Assembly (NCBI GenBank): GCA_965202745.1
Contig: CBDBCB010000018.1
Coordinates: forward strand, 124,001-188,000
Reading direction: 5' to 3'
Length of the DNA: 64,000 nucleotides
DNA from: JACKII01 sp965202745
GTDB lineage: Bacteria > Pseudomonadota > Alphaproteobacteria > Bin95
Shown: positions 16,224-26,238 of the stretch, in pieces
Layout of the letters: each line of letters starts with the position of its first letter
Position numbering within the stretch: position 1 is the first letter of the stretch
Program-made: the position numbers and the translations under genes
Notes under the pieces: generated by a model
Databases searched by the model: none
Told to the model about the DNA's origin: nothing
What the model saw: the letters and a program-made list of their open reading frames with translations, nothing else

Positions 16224-16351
16224 AGAATATGTTCCGCCACCAGCTTCATGGCGTCGATTTGCTCGGCATTTGGCGTGTTATCGATGCCTTTGCGGACATC
16301 GGTTTGGGACTTAACCCCCTCGACCAGGGAAAAATTCGCAGAGAGCTTCAT
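16214..16351 (-). pseudogene. peptidase M15A, N-terminal part
   Basis: Minus-strand coding stretch from ATG 16351, with a GGAGG ribosome-binding site about 10 bases upstream. It reads MKLSANFSLVEGVKSQTDVR, then GIDNTPNAEQIDAMKLVAEH and ILQPV, the usual N-terminus of phage-type M15A peptidases. Homology ends at the 10-bp breakpoint sequence. The continuation REHYGKPF and the zinc motifs lie at 6980-7297 on the plus strand, and the join is in frame. With its proper signals still at this end, only a short truncated peptide can now be made. Confidence 0.85.
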
Positions 16352-16599
16352 GATATTCGACCTCCATTGGTAGTGCCGGCAAAAGCTTACGCCATTTCGC
16401 TATATGCACATGTGACTTTGGCCACAAAGCTGTGCAGGCGACACCCGATAGTGCATCAGTCCGGCCATTATTCCTAATCGCAAGGCAGGTTGCAGGTCCA
16501 TTCACCGGAAATAAACCAGGACCCCATTGCCTTGCCGCCTCCCCCGCCGCAAAATCGCGGCCATCAAATACGAAAATCCCTCCGGGAAGGAAACACCCC

Positions 16600-17652
16600 A
16601 TGCCTACCGTCGCCCACGACAAACTCGAAGCCATCGCTACCGCCCTGCTGAAAGGCGCTGGCTGCTCCGACCACGAAGCCGCCGTCGTCGCCAAGGGCTG
16701 CATCGGCGCAAACCTCGCCGGGCACGACAGCCACGGCATTATCGCCGTACCCACCTATATCGACCGGATGAAGCGCGGTCATATCGTGCCTGGCGTGGAG
16801 TACGAAATCGTCAGCGAGAGCGCTAGCCACATGGTGGTCGATGGCCACTGGGGCTTCGGCTTCGCCGTGACCGAGCGCACCATGCGGACCCTGATCGAGA
16901 AGGCCAAAGTCTCGAACGTCGCCGCCGCAACTGTCTATCACCAAAGCCATATCGGCCGTCTGGCGAACTACCCGCTGATGGCGGCGCATGAGGATATGAT
17001 CGGCCTGATCACCGCGGACAGCGGGCGTTCACCAAAAGCCGTAGCCCCGTTCGGCGGCCGCGAGGCGCGCCTGGGCACCAACCCAATTTCCATGGCAATC
17101 CCGTCGGAGCTTGGTGCACCGCTGTTCCTCGACATGGCGACCAGCGCCGCGGCAGCCGGCAAGGTCAACGTCGCCGTCGCCCGTGGCGAGACCGTGCCCG
17201 ACGGCTGGGTCATCGGCTCCGACGGCAAACCCACCAACGACCCGACCCAACTCCGCCAGGGCGGCGCGCTGCTGCCACTCGGCGGCCCGGACGGCGGTTA
17301 CAAGGGCACCGGCCTCGCCGTCATGGTGGAGATTCTCTGCGGCCTGCTAACAGGTCTGGGCTTCGGCGTCGATCCCAAGGGCAAGCACAATGACGGCTGC
17401 TTCATGGCGGTGTTCAACGTGGCGGCCTTCCGCGACGTGGCCACCTTCAAGAAGGACGTCGCCGAGTTCGCTCAATACCTGAAGGACACCCCGCCCGCCG
17501 CCGGCAGCAACGGCGTGCTGTATCCGGGCGAGATCGAGCACATCAAAGAAGCCGCCCGCCGCAAAGACGGCGTCGAGATCGAAGACGCAACCTGGGCCAA
17601 ACTCACCGAACTCGCAGTCGAATACGGCGTGAAGGACCAGCTGGGAATGTAG
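16600..17652 (+). CDS. malate/L-lactate dehydrogenase family (Ldh_2-type) oxidoreductase
   Basis: 350 residues from ATG 16600, preceded by GGGAAGGA. Belongs to the malate/L-lactate/ureidoglycolate dehydrogenase family, a fold distinct from classical LDH. Visible motifs: GHDSHGIIAVPTYIDRM near residue 40 with the conserved DSHG, the NAD-site region HIGRLANYPLMAAHEDMIG, GTNPISMAIP, LDMATSAAAAGKV and the late GGYKGTGLAVMVEILCGLL. It would reduce or oxidise a 2-keto/2-hydroxy acid with NAD(P)(H). Transcribed divergently from the M15A N-terminal fragment and followed by a strong hairpin. Confidence 0.92.
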   Translation: MPTVAHDKLEAIATALLKGAGCSDHEAAVVAKGCIGANLAGHDSHGIIAVPTYIDRMKRGHIVPGVEYEIVSESASHMVVDGHWGFGFAVTERTMRTLIEKAKVSNVAAATVYHQSHIGRLANYPLMAAHEDMIGLITADSGRSPKAVAPFGGREARLGTNPISMAIPSELGAPLFLDMATSAAAAGKVNVAVARGETVPDGWVIGSDGKPTNDPTQLRQGGALLPLGGPDGGYKGTGLAVMVEILCGLLTGLGFGVDPKGKHNDGCFMAVFNVAAFRDVATFKKDVAEFAQYLKDTPPAAGSNGVLYPGEIEHIKEAARRKDGVEIEDATWAKLTELAVEYGVKDQLGM

Positions 17653-17663
17653 CAATCTCTGTG

Positions 17664-17696
17664 ATCCCAGGCCGTGCTTTACATCAGGCCTGGGAT
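17664..17696 (+). terminator. stem-loop after the dehydrogenase gene
   Basis: Perfect 10-bp stem ATCCCAGGCC / GGCCTGGGAT with a 13-nt loop, 11 bp past the stop codon. It is followed by a pyrimidine-rich but not T-only stretch. Probably an intrinsic terminator separating this gene from the GTG-started gene at 17738. Confidence 0.5.
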
Positions 17697-17737
17697 TGCG
17701 CCTTTCCTGATCCGGACGTGCGGCGGAGGCTGATCGG

Positions 17738-19354
17738 GTGAGGATCGCGATCGTCGGCGGTTATGGCGTATTCGGCAGTCGCTTGGCTGAGTTGCTAATC
17801 CGAGATGGACACGACGTTTGGATTGCCGGGCGCAATATAGACAAAGCCAATAAGCAGGCCCAGCGCTTAGGGGCAATTGCGCTCTCGATAGACCGGACGG
17901 GTGACTTAGAATCGCTGTTCGCTGTTGAGCCCGACCTGGTGGTCGATGCTGCCGGGCCATTTCAAACCTACGGGTCAGAGCCTTACCGTCTTGCCAGCGC
18001 CTGTATTGCTCATAGCACCGATTACGCCGATTTGGCAGACGACGCGGCATTTGTGGCGGGCATCTATACACTGGACCCTAAGGCCAAACAGGCTGGATGC
18101 CGCTTGATTTCAGGTGCTTCCTCTGTGCCAGGCCTATCGTCCGCTGCCGTGACAGCCTTCGCTGAAGGACTGGACGAGGTAGAGGCGATCTCTAGCGCGA
18201 TCCTGCCCGGTAATCGCCCACCACGCGGACTTTCCGTTATCGCCTCCATTGTCTCACAAGCTGGTGCTCCCATGCGGATTTGGCGTGGCAGTGAATGGCT
18301 GGACGTTCCAACCTGGTCGGGCCGCAAGCTCCATACATTGACAGGCGTCGGAACTCGTGCCGCTCACCGGATCACCGTGCCCGACCTTTGGCTTTTCCCG
18401 ACTGCGTTCGGGGCAAATACCGTGGAATTTCGGGCTGGGCTGGAGCTTGGCGTGATGAACCGGGCGCTTGCCGTCTTGGCAAGTTTGCGGCGATGGCGGC
18501 TATGGCGACCAAGCTAATGGCAATACCAGCTATTGCTTTGGCTATCCGACCGGTTGTTTTCATTCGGCACCGATAAAGGCGGTATGATCGTGCACGTGGT
18601 TGGAACTGCGAAAGTCCAAATCGTCGAACGGGAATGGCAGCTTGTAGCCGAGCGAGGGGAAGGGCCGTTCATTCCTTGTACTGTGGTTCGAGCGCTGGCA
18701 CGAAAATTAACAGGTATTGCTCCGGGCGCGCGGGCCTGTGTCGCCGAACTGTCCTTGGCGGAGATAGAGGCCACAATGATTGATTTGTCAGTACGAACGG
18801 CCATCCAAGAACAGGTGATCACACCTCTGTTCCAAGCAGCGCTAGGCGATGCATGGGGAAAACTGCCGGAGCCCGTGCAGAGATTGCATCTGGTTGCCGG
18901 AACCAGCTGCTGGACCGGAACTGCCTCGGTCGAGCGGGGAACATCACTTGTCGCCCCGCTCGCGGCATGGTTCATCGGATTTCCCAAGACAGGGGCTGAT
19001 ATCCCTGTGACAGTTACCATGTCCCGCACATCGGCGGGCGAAACCTGGACGCGCAATTTTGCCGGCCGCCGCTTTCGCTCTTACCTTTCCCACTCTCCAA
19101 AGCCAGGACATTTCCGGGAGCGGTTCTGGCTAATGACCTTTGAGATCGCATTCCCGGTCGATGGCGAAACTCTGTCATTCCAGGTCAAGCGCGGCTGGTT
19201 CTGGCGCATTCCCTTATCATCATGGCTGTTGCCGGGAAGCGATAGCCGGGAATTTTCGGCAGACGGCAAATTTTGTTTCGATGTCGGCTTGTCCGCACCC
19301 TTCGGCGGTGCGTTGATCGTGCGCTACCAGGGTTGGCTAAAGCCCGTTCCCTAG
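17738..19354 (+). pseudogene. saccharopine dehydrogenase-like/DUF4166 protein with in-frame TAA
   Basis: Starts at GTG 17738 with GGAGG upstream. The N-terminal half is an NADP-binding saccharopine-dehydrogenase-like domain (RIAIVGGYGVFGSRLAELL, DLVVDAAGPFQTYG, SGASSVPGLS). The C-terminal half has the DUF4166-like continuation (GTDKGGMIVHVVG, GEWxxNF-like ETWTRNFAGRRFRSYL, FGGALIVRYQGWL). The two halves are in the same frame, interrupted only by TAA at 18515-18517. The combined length of 538 residues fits the fused architecture known in proteobacteria. A single nonsense change is the simplest reading. The TTG at 18533 could be used as an internal start but has no ribosome-binding site that I can see. 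Confidence 0.8.
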
Positions 19355-19462
19355 GCCTGCCAGCCCCACAAACCGAAGTTTCAGCTTTTCGCCAGGGCGT
19401 CCCCACCGCTAGGCTTATGCTCAAACAAGCAACATCACTTCCGCCCTTTCGGAGGAAACGCC

Positions 19463-21099
19463 ATGCTCGGATTAATGCAGGAAGCTGAACTGCTAACCAG
19501 CCAGACGCTGGCTTATGCCGCGCGGGGCTATCCGCGGGTGGAGATAGTCACCGTCGACAATGGCCGCGTCATCCACCGCACCAATTATGCGGAGGCGGAC
19601 CGCCGGGCGCGGCTGCTGGCCTCTGCATTGCAGCAGCGGGGTCTGGCTGGCGAGGAGACGTTTCTGGGCGCGCTTGCCTGGAACACCTGGCGGTTGTTTG
19701 AAGTGATGCATGCGGTACCGGGCGCGGGTTCGCGGTACTGCACACCGCGAACCCGCGGCTGCACGAAGGGCACCTCGCCTACACCATCAGCCATTGCAGC
19801 GACCGGGCGGTGTTCGTCGATCTCGACTGCCTGCCGCTGGCCGAAGCCATCACGAACGACTGCCCCAGCGTTGAGCATTGGATCATCCTGGCAGACCGGG
19901 CAGATGATATGCCGGAGACCACCCTGCCGGGCGTGCTCTGCTACGAGGACTTGCTCAATGAAGGGCTGGCGTCTTACGCCTGGCCAGAGTTTGACGAGCG
20001 CCGTGCGTCGACGATCTGCTTTACGTCAGCGACCACGGGCGAGCCCAAAGGCGTGCTCTACAATCACCGCGGCACGGTGCTCAATGTCATGAGCATTGCA
20101 GGCAAGAATGGCTGGAACCTTGGCAAAGGCGACTGCGTATTATGCGCCGCCGCCTTCTTTCACTGCAATGGCTGGGGCATGCCCTACATGGTGCCGCTCA
20201 CCGGGGCGAAGATGGTGCTGCCCGGCCGCGTGGTGAGCCCACACGCCATGATCGACCTGTTCCGGAGCGAGGGCGTCACCCATTCCGGCGGCGTGCCGAC
20301 CGTGCTGATGGACTTGTTGGGCGAGGCGCAGAAGGATGGCGGCGATTTCGGACCGCTAAAGCAGCTTTGGACCGGTGCAACTGCCCCGCCGGAATCTCTG
20401 CTCCGGCCGATTGAGGCCATGGGGCCAAAGGTGATCCACGCCTTCGGCATGACGGAGACCACCCAGGCGCTGACCATTTCTACCCCCGATCCACACGCGC
20501 CGGAGGCTGAACGGCGTGCCGAGCAGATGACCCAGGGCCAGCCGATTTTCCTCTCCGACGTGCGCGCGGTCAGTGAGGATGGCAAAGTGCTGCTGGATGA
20601 TGGCGAGAGTGTTGGCTTGTTGCAGGTGCGCGGCCCATCGGTAGCGGCGGGGTATTTCCGGCGGCCTGATCTCTCGCCGGTTACCGAAGACGGCTGGCTG
20701 GATACCGGCGACATCGGCTCTGTCGGGCCGGAAGGCCATATGCGCATCTCAGATCGGGCCAAAGACGCGATCAAATCCGGCGGTGAGTGGATCAGCTCGG
20801 TCGAGTTGGAGAACACGGCAGCTGGCTGCCCGGGCGTGGCGGAGGCCTGCTGCATCGGCGTCGAGTACCCGCGCTGGCAGGAGCGCCCCCTGCTATTGAT
20901 CGTGCGGGAAGCGGGCTCTGACGTGGATGAGGCGGCAGTGCGCTCCTATCTGGACGGCAAGATCGCCAAATGGTGGATGCCGGATGCGGTCCGCTTCGTC
21001 GACAGCCTGCCGCGCAATGGCGTTGGCAAGATCGTGAAGGCTGCGCTGCGCGACCAGTACCGCCGGATACTGCTAGAAGAAAAGGCATTGAACGAATGA
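19463..21099 (+). pseudogene. acyl-CoA synthetase (AMP-binding), single frameshift
   Basis: AMP-forming long-chain acyl-CoA synthetase-like gene of about 545 codons, with GGAGGAAACGCC before ATG 19463. The N-terminal frame runs to about 19730 (EVMHAVPGAG). The protein then continues one frame over as FAVLHTANPRLHEGHLAYTI, so one base is missing near 19729-19731. Downstream motifs are perfect: the phosphate loop TSATTGEPKGV, GMTETT, the TGD motif in WLDTGDIG, and the catalytic Lys in GVGKI. Substrate probably a medium- or long-chain fatty acid. Either a very recent pseudogene or a base-call error, because the rest is intact. The following gene starts at its stop codon. Confidence 0.8.
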
Positions 21100-21560
21100 C
21101 CCTAGCGAAATCAGACGAGGCCGCCGGGCAATTTCTGGCCAAGCCCTGGGTGGCAATGCTGGGCGTGGCTGCACCCGGCAGAGGCCCGCTCACCATTCCG
21201 GTCTGGCATATGCTGGATGCCCAGGGGCGGCCCTGGTTCGTGACGGCGAAGGACTCCTACAAAGCCCAGCTGATAGAGGCGGCAGGCCGAATCACCCTCA
21301 CCGCCCAGCGGGAAAAGCGCCCCTACGCCTATGTGAGTGTGGAGGGGCCGGCCCTGCTGGAGACCGCCACCTATGACGCCTTCGTGCAAATGGCCATCCG
21401 CTACGAGGGGGAGTCTGACGACAGGGCCTATGCGGAAAGCATGCGGACTGCATTCGAGGCAGGCACCCGCTGGCGGGTGACGCTGCAGCCAGAGCGCTGG
21501 TCGAGCTACGGCCTGGCCTGGGCGATTAGACAGCTTCCGGCAGGCCTCCTCCCGTATTAA
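21096..21560 (+). CDS. pyridoxamine 5'-phosphate oxidase-like FMN-binding protein
   Basis: 154 residues with an ATGA overlap to the acyl-CoA synthetase stop, implying translational coupling. The split-barrel flavin-binding pattern is seen in KPWVAMLGVAAPGRGPLTIP, DAQGRPWFVTAKDS and GRITLTAQREKRPYAYVSV, as in PNPOx-like F420 or FMN proteins. Exact reaction unknown. The overlap with a fatty-acid activating enzyme gene hints at a redox role in lipid metabolism, but this is only context. Confidence 0.75.
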   Translation: MTLAKSDEAAGQFLAKPWVAMLGVAAPGRGPLTIPVWHMLDAQGRPWFVTAKDSYKAQLIEAAGRITLTAQREKRPYAYVSVEGPALLETATYDAFVQMAIRYEGESDDRAYAESMRTAFEAGTRWRVTLQPERWSSYGLAWAIRQLPAGLLPY

Positions 21561-21568
21561 AAGGGGCC

Positions 21569-22537
21569 ATGGACGACGCTCCCGAAATTCGCAACACCAT
21601 TGTCACCCCGGAGATGGCCGGTCAGCGCCTGGACCGGGCCTTGGCGCAGCTATGGCCGAACCTCTCACGCTCGCGCCTGAAAGCCCTGATCGATGATGGC
21701 TCACTGAAGGGGCCGCGACCCCTCACCCCGTCGGCGAAACTGCGGGAGGGCGATGCGCTGGAGCTTACTCTGCCGCCGCCCATGGCGGCCTCGCCGGTGG
21801 CGCAGGATATTCCGCTCGACATCATGTTCGAGGACGACTCGCTGCTGGTCATCAACAAACCCGCCGGCCTGGTGGTGCACCCTGCCCCTGGGCATCCCGA
21901 CGGCACGCTGGTCAATGCGGTGCTGGGCCATTGCGGTAACAGCCTGGCCGGCATCGGCGGCGAGCGGCGGCCTGGCATCGTCCACCGGCTGGACAAGGAT
22001 ACCAGCGGCGTGATGGTGGTGGCGAAGTCGGACAAGGCGCATCAGGGCCTGGTCGAACAATTCTCCATCCACTCTATCGAGCGTGAGTACATCGCGTTTA
22101 CCGTTGGCATCCCCAACCCATCATCCAGCACCATTGATGCACCGATCGGCAGGCACAAAGTAGACCGCAAACGGATGGCCGTCGTACCGGGCGGACGCGC
22201 GGCCCGCACCCACTATAAGGTCCAGGAAATCTTTGGTCTTGGCGCGGCGATGATCCGTTGCACCCTCGAAACCGGGCGGACGCATCAAATCCGGGTGCAT
22301 CTGGCGCATATCAATCACCCCGTGCTGGGCGACCCGGTCTATCTCCGCCACTCCAAAGCGCGGCGAAACGGCTTGGGAGCGGCCGCCACCGCAGTCGCCA
22401 TGCTCGGCCGGCAGGCGCTGCATACCGCTGTTTTGGGGTTCCAGCACCCGATTAGCACAGAACACGTGCGATTCGAGGCGGAATTGCCCCCAGATTTGCG
22501 TGAACTACACGAAAACTTGACCAGCCTGTTACCTTGA
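21569..22537 (+). CDS. rluD: 23S rRNA pseudouridine synthase, RluD type
   Basis: 322 residues. N-terminal S4 RNA-binding domain (GQRLDRALAQLWPNLSRSRL) followed by the RluA-family catalytic domain. That domain has the INKPAGLVVHPAPGHPDGTL motif, the catalytic Asp in HRLDKDTSG, and RTHQIRVHLAHINHPVLGD. It modifies uridines in helix 69 of 23S rRNA. It lies immediately upstream of rpoH, an arrangement common in alphaproteobacteria. Intact. Confidence 0.93.
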   Translation: MDDAPEIRNTIVTPEMAGQRLDRALAQLWPNLSRSRLKALIDDGSLKGPRPLTPSAKLREGDALELTLPPPMAASPVAQDIPLDIMFEDDSLLVINKPAGLVVHPAPGHPDGTLVNAVLGHCGNSLAGIGGERRPGIVHRLDKDTSGVMVVAKSDKAHQGLVEQFSIHSIEREYIAFTVGIPNPSSSTIDAPIGRHKVDRKRMAVVPGGRAARTHYKVQEIFGLGAAMIRCTLETGRTHQIRVHLAHINHPVLGDPVYLRHSKARRNGLGAAATAVAMLGRQALHTAVLGFQHPISTEHVRFEAELPPDLRELHENLTSLLP

Positions 22538-22682
22538 GATTGATCCGCTATGCCACCATTTGCGTATCGAGTGCATTAGCGTTAACGGATATTTAGGAAA
22601 TGAAGGCGTATGCTAGCGCCGGAGGTAGCCTAAGACCCGTTAATTTTGGCTACCGTTTTTGCATGCCGGGAGGAACAGTTTC

Positions 22683-23597
22683 ATGGCAGTTCCAGCAACC
22701 ATTCCTGTACTAACCGCAGAGGGCAACCTTTCGCGTTATCTCCAGGAAATCCGCAAGTTTCCAATGTTGGAGCCAGAGCGGGAATTCATGCTCGCCAAAC
22801 GTTGGACAGAGCATGAAGACCTGGACGCCGTCCACGTGCTGGTTACCAGCCACTTGCGGCTCGTCGCGAAGATCGCCATGGGCTACCGTGGCTACGGCCT
22901 GCCGGTTGCCGAGCTGATCTCCGAAGGCAATGTGGGCATGATGCAGGCGGTCAAACGGTTTGATCCGGACCGCGGCTTCCGTCTGGCGACCTATGCCATG
23001 TGGTGGATCCGCGCCTCGATCCAGGAATATATCCTGCACTCCTGGTCGCTGGTGAAAATGGGCACCACTGCCTCGCAGAAGAAGCTGTTCTTTAACCTGC
23101 GCAAGATCAAAGGCCAGCTGAAAGCTTTTGAGGAAGGTGATCTGCACCCGGAAACCGTGACGACCATCGCGACCAAACTGAAAGTTCCGGAAGCCGACGT
23201 CGTCTCTATGAACCGGCGCCTGTCGGGCGGCGACCAATCGCTGAATGCACCGCTGCGCATCGATGGCGACGGCGAATGGCAGGACTGGCTGGAAGACAAA
23301 ACCGACAACCAGGAAGTCACGCTGGGCCAGGAAGAAGAGCTCGATCACCGCCGGCAGATGCTAACGGAAGCGTTCTGCTGCCTGAACGAGCGCGAACGTC
23401 ACATCCTGGAAGAACGCCGTCTGAAAGACGATCCGTCGACATTGGAAGAACTAAGCCGCGAATACGGCATCAGCCGCGAACGTGTCCGCCAGATCGAGGT
23501 CCGGGCCTTCGAGAAACTGCAACGCGCCATGCGTAATGCCGCGCTGCAGGAGAACATGGCCGCCAAGAAAGCAGTCGACGCCTATATCGCCGACTGA
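22683..23597 (+). CDS. rpoH: RNA polymerase heat-shock sigma factor (sigma-32)
   Basis: 304 residues from ATG 22683, preceded by a strong GGAGGAAC. Region 2 is recognisable in SHLRLVAKIAMGYRGYGLPV and FDPDRGFRLATYAMWWIRAS. The RpoH box QKKLFFNLRKIK distinguishes it from other sigma-70 proteins. Region 4 ends with the helix-turn-helix TLEELSREYGISRERVRQIE. It directs transcription of chaperone and protease genes. The upstream 145-bp gap could hold its own promoter, but I cannot assign boxes with confidence. Intact, which argues against a uniformly high error rate in this sequence. Confidence 0.96.
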   Translation: MAVPATIPVLTAEGNLSRYLQEIRKFPMLEPEREFMLAKRWTEHEDLDAVHVLVTSHLRLVAKIAMGYRGYGLPVAELISEGNVGMMQAVKRFDPDRGFRLATYAMWWIRASIQEYILHSWSLVKMGTTASQKKLFFNLRKIKGQLKAFEEGDLHPETVTTIATKLKVPEADVVSMNRRLSGGDQSLNAPLRIDGDGEWQDWLEDKTDNQEVTLGQEEELDHRRQMLTEAFCCLNERERHILEERRLKDDPSTLEELSREYGISRERVRQIEVRAFEKLQRAMRNAALQENMAAKKAVDAYIAD

Positions 23598-23604
23598 TGT
23601 TGAC

Positions 23605-23634
23605 GGGAGCAGCCTGCGATGTCAGATTGCTCCC
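23605..23634 (+). terminator. possible rpoH terminator hairpin
   Basis: A 7-bp stem GGGAGCA / TGCTCCC with a 16-nt loop just after the rpoH stop, in the gap before the convergent phosphatase gene. No T-run follows, so it is a weak call. Confidence 0.35.
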
Positions 23635-23712
23635 CCAGCGATGCTTCAGTTTAGAGATTCCGCGCAAATTCCCCCAATCCAACCGGACTAATATTGTCCC
23701 CTGCGGTTAGTA

Positions 23713-25173
23713 TCAGACCACTTTCTGCGCGCCAACCAAGACAGGCTCTTTGTCAAACTCTGACGCAACGGTTTGCAACCGCCGCCACACCGCATCGCCG
23801 GACAAAAGTCCGGGCGGGCCATCCAAGGCCAACCGGTCGCCGTCCAAGGACAAGGGGCAATAACGCAGGCTTTTGCCGCTTGGCGAAACCGCATGGGCCA
23901 GCCGCAATGCGGTTCCGAGTTGTACGGCCAGCTTCGCCTGTTCGGGCGACAGAAGCTGGCCGGCGAGGGTACCCTCACCAACCGCCCCGCGCGCCCGTCC
24001 GCTGTAACGTACTTTTAGCGCCGTGCCCAAAAAGGCCCGCCCAGCATGGGAAATCGCAACCGACGGAATATTGGAGCCGCGCGCCATGGTGATCTCGCCC
24101 CGGCGGTCCGGGTGATCCCGCCCGGCCAGGTCCGACAACCAACAGGCAGCATCGATCCAACGGGCTGCTTCGGCATCGGCTCCGGCAAATAGCGGCGACA
24201 GCCAGTTGCGTATCGCGTCGCCGTCCGGCGCAATCCGGGCGGTGAATGCACCAGCAAAACGGCAATAGTCCAGCAAGGAATCGCCCGAACCAAGCGCCAA
24301 CTCGTGACGCACATAGCCCTCCCGCAAGCCATGCGCGGATGCAATAACCCCCGATGGCTCCACGAACTTGATGATCTGCGCCAAGGTCAGGGCGGCGTAG
24401 GGCATGATCGGCCGCCGGCGGCGGGAGACACTGTTTAATAGCGCAACGGAAGTGTCGCTCATCATGCCGATAAGGTCAGCCAACTGCGCTGCTTCACCGG
24501 TAGCCATGACGTATTCATGGATGATCGAAAGCGGATGATTGCCGTGGTGGATATGGGTCCGCGCAAAGGCTCGCCATGCACCGCCGACCAGGAAAAAATC
24601 GCCCTGCTCCGGATCGGCAAGCCACTCGACCGCCGCCAGCCGTTCCTTAATCCATGCTTTGGTCTTATCCGGCGAGGTATCCATTGGGCGCAGTAATGCG
24701 CCGATCTGTAATGTTGCCTGCTGATCGACTTGCCCGTTCACCAGCCGCACCAGTTCCAAACTGCCACCACCCAAATCACCGACAACGCCGGTTGCCCCGG
24801 GGATCGCGCCGGCTACGCCCATGGCGGCATAGCGGGCTTCCTCCAAACCGGAGATCACGCGAACGGAGAGGCCAGTTTGTTCGGCTACCGCAGCAATGAA
24901 TTCGGCACCGTCGCTGGCGTCCCGCACGGCAGCGGTGGCGAACGGAAACAGCCCTTCCAATTCCGCATCCGCCGCCAGTTCTGAAAACCGACGCAACTCA
25001 CGCAAGGCCTGTGCTCGCCCCTGGGGCTCCAATTTACCGGTCGCCGCCAGGTTCCGGCCCAAGCCACAGGTCGCCTTCTCATCATAAAGCGATATGAGCG
25101 CAGAGCCGGTAACACCATAGATTACCAAACGGACAGAGTTGGAGCCAATATCGATGGCAGCGACGCGGCGCAT
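23713..25173 (-). CDS. ppx: Ppx/GppA-family phosphatase (exopolyphosphatase)
   Basis: 486 residues. Acetate-kinase/Hsp70-like fold signatures: phosphate 1 loop AAIDIGSNSVRLVIY at the N-terminus and phosphate 2 loop VVGDLGGGSLELVRL at about residue 140, with FPFATAAVRDASDG between. The C-terminal helical domain is typical in length. It hydrolyses polyphosphate or pppGpp; the two cannot be separated by sequence here. It is convergent with rpoH. The start ATG 25173 lies shortly before a 28-bp tandem repeat. Confidence 0.9.
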   Translation of the reverse strand: MRRVAAIDIGSNSVRLVIYGVTGSALISLYDEKATCGLGRNLAATGKLEPQGRAQALRELRRFSELAADAELEGLFPFATAAVRDASDGAEFIAAVAEQTGLSVRVISGLEEARYAAMGVAGAIPGATGVVGDLGGGSLELVRLVNGQVDQQATLQIGALLRPMDTSPDKTKAWIKERLAAVEWLADPEQGDFFLVGGAWRAFARTHIHHGNHPLSIIHEYVMATGEAAQLADLIGMMSDTSVALLNSVSRRRRPIMPYAALTLAQIIKFVEPSGVIASAHGLREGYVRHELALGSGDSLLDYCRFAGAFTARIAPDGDAIRNWLSPLFAGADAEAARWIDAACWLSDLAGRDHPDRRGEITMARGSNIPSVAISHAGRAFLGTALKVRYSGRARGAVGEGTLAGQLLSPEQAKLAVQLGTALRLAHAVSPSGKSLRYCPLSLDGDRLALDGPPGLLSGDAVWRRLQTVASEFDKEPVLVGAQKVV

Positions 25174-25213
25174 TCAGAAGCCTTCGCCAGAGCATTTCCA
25201 GCCCGCACAGGCA

Positions 25214-25276
25214 AGGCAATCATCCAAGCCGTATCGCGGCCAGGCAATCATCCAAGCCGTATCGCGGCCAGGCAAT
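25214..25276. repeat. 28-bp direct tandem repeat
   Basis: Two exact copies of a 28-bp unit starting at 25214 and 25242, followed by the first seven bases of a third. It sits in the 320-bp gap between the divergent ppx and sixA genes, where no gene is seen. Too few units and no spacers, so it is not CRISPR. Copy number may vary by slippage. Confidence 0.75.
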
Positions 25277-25493
25277 GGGATTTTGATCATAAGCTACTCG
25301 TCGGCCAGCGCGATGTCTGAGGCAAGATAGGCGAGTGTATAACCCTCAAGCGCCCGCGAAATCCAGCCTTGTCGATCACGCTATTTTGTCCGTCTTGGAT
25401 GCACTGCCGAACAACGAGGTAGAGTTGCCCCTTACCAAATGCCTATAATGCGTTGCTTTCACGCAATATTGCCGGGAAACAAAGGGCCTGAAA

Positions 25494-26021
25494 ATGGCAA
25501 ATATGCAAACCAACGGGCGCCGGTTAACGCTCGTGCGGCACGCCGAAGCGGGGCTAGCACCGGCAGGCGCATCCGATCATCAACGCCCGTTGACGGCGAA
25601 CGGCCGCCGCTGGGCCCACACTCTGGGCGCGACCCTGGCGCAATTGAACCTGTTTCCCGATTGCCTGATCAGTTCCGATGCTTTGCGGGCGGCGCAAACA
25701 GCGCGGGACCTGGTGGCCGACGCCGGTAGAGAGCTGGAACCTACGTTACTGGCGGACCTCTATCATGGCGGCCCGGACGAAATTCCTACAATCATAGAAG
25801 AAAATGCCGATCCGTCTGCCAGGCACACGCTGGTGGTCGGCCACAATCCGGCGATCGCCGCCGCTGCGGAGTACTTCGCGGCACAATCGGACAGAGTAGG
25901 CTTGGTCTTTGAAGAATTCGCGCCTGGCACTGCCGCGACCTTCACCCTGCTTGGCGAGGGTTGGCGACGGCTGGGGCCGGACACGGTCAGGCTGGAGCAT
26001 GTACACCGACCAGCAATGTAG
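25494..26021 (+). CDS. sixA: SixA-type phosphohistidine phosphatase (histidine phosphatase family)
   Basis: 175 residues. Catalytic His in the N-terminal RHA motif LTLVRHAEAG; second His in TLVVGHNPAIAA; conserved Arg in DALRAAQTARDL. The size and HxGPDEI-like segment YHGGPDEI match the SixA branch, which dephosphorylates histidine phosphotransfer proteins. ATG 25494 has AAAGGG a few bases upstream. Physiological partner unknown. Confidence 0.88.
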   Translation: MANMQTNGRRLTLVRHAEAGLAPAGASDHQRPLTANGRRWAHTLGATLAQLNLFPDCLISSDALRAAQTARDLVADAGRELEPTLLADLYHGGPDEIPTIIEENADPSARHTLVVGHNPAIAAAAEYFAAQSDRVGLVFEEFAPGTAATFTLLGEGWRRLGPDTVRLEHVHRPAM

Positions 26022-26035
26022 GGTTTTGAGGCGCT

Positions 26036-26204
26036 AGAGCGTTGCTTAAATTATTCTTAGCAAGACTGAAACGCCTTCCATCGACGGGCTCAGGATGCAG
26101 AGGTTATGCTGAAGGTCATTGAAAACTAAGAACATTTATTACCTTCACCCTGAGCCTGTCGAATGGTGAAGATAGCAACTTGGGCGTTTTCGGCAGCCTG
26201 CTAG
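26036..26204. repeat. degraded CTAG-ended inverted-repeat element
   Basis: Between the convergent sixA and cobT genes. It starts and ends with CTAG (26036 and 26201), ends in CGGCAGCCTGCTAG, and contains two opposed copies of the CCTGAGCCTGTCGAA-type core, with AAACGCC / GGCGTTT near the ends. It resembles the better preserved unit at 7294-7468. No coding potential. Confidence 0.55.
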
Positions 26205-26238
26205 AGAAAATCCAGAACCAAACTGGCCGGGATCGGTC

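Noticed and set aside
16311..16754. Minus-strand frame overlapping the malate dehydrogenase start
   Set aside because: Antisense shadow; the real minus-strand coding stretch here is the M15A N-terminal part in a different frame.
25214..25276. Possible CRISPR array
   Set aside because: Only two adjacent 28-bp units without spacers; a simple tandem duplication.
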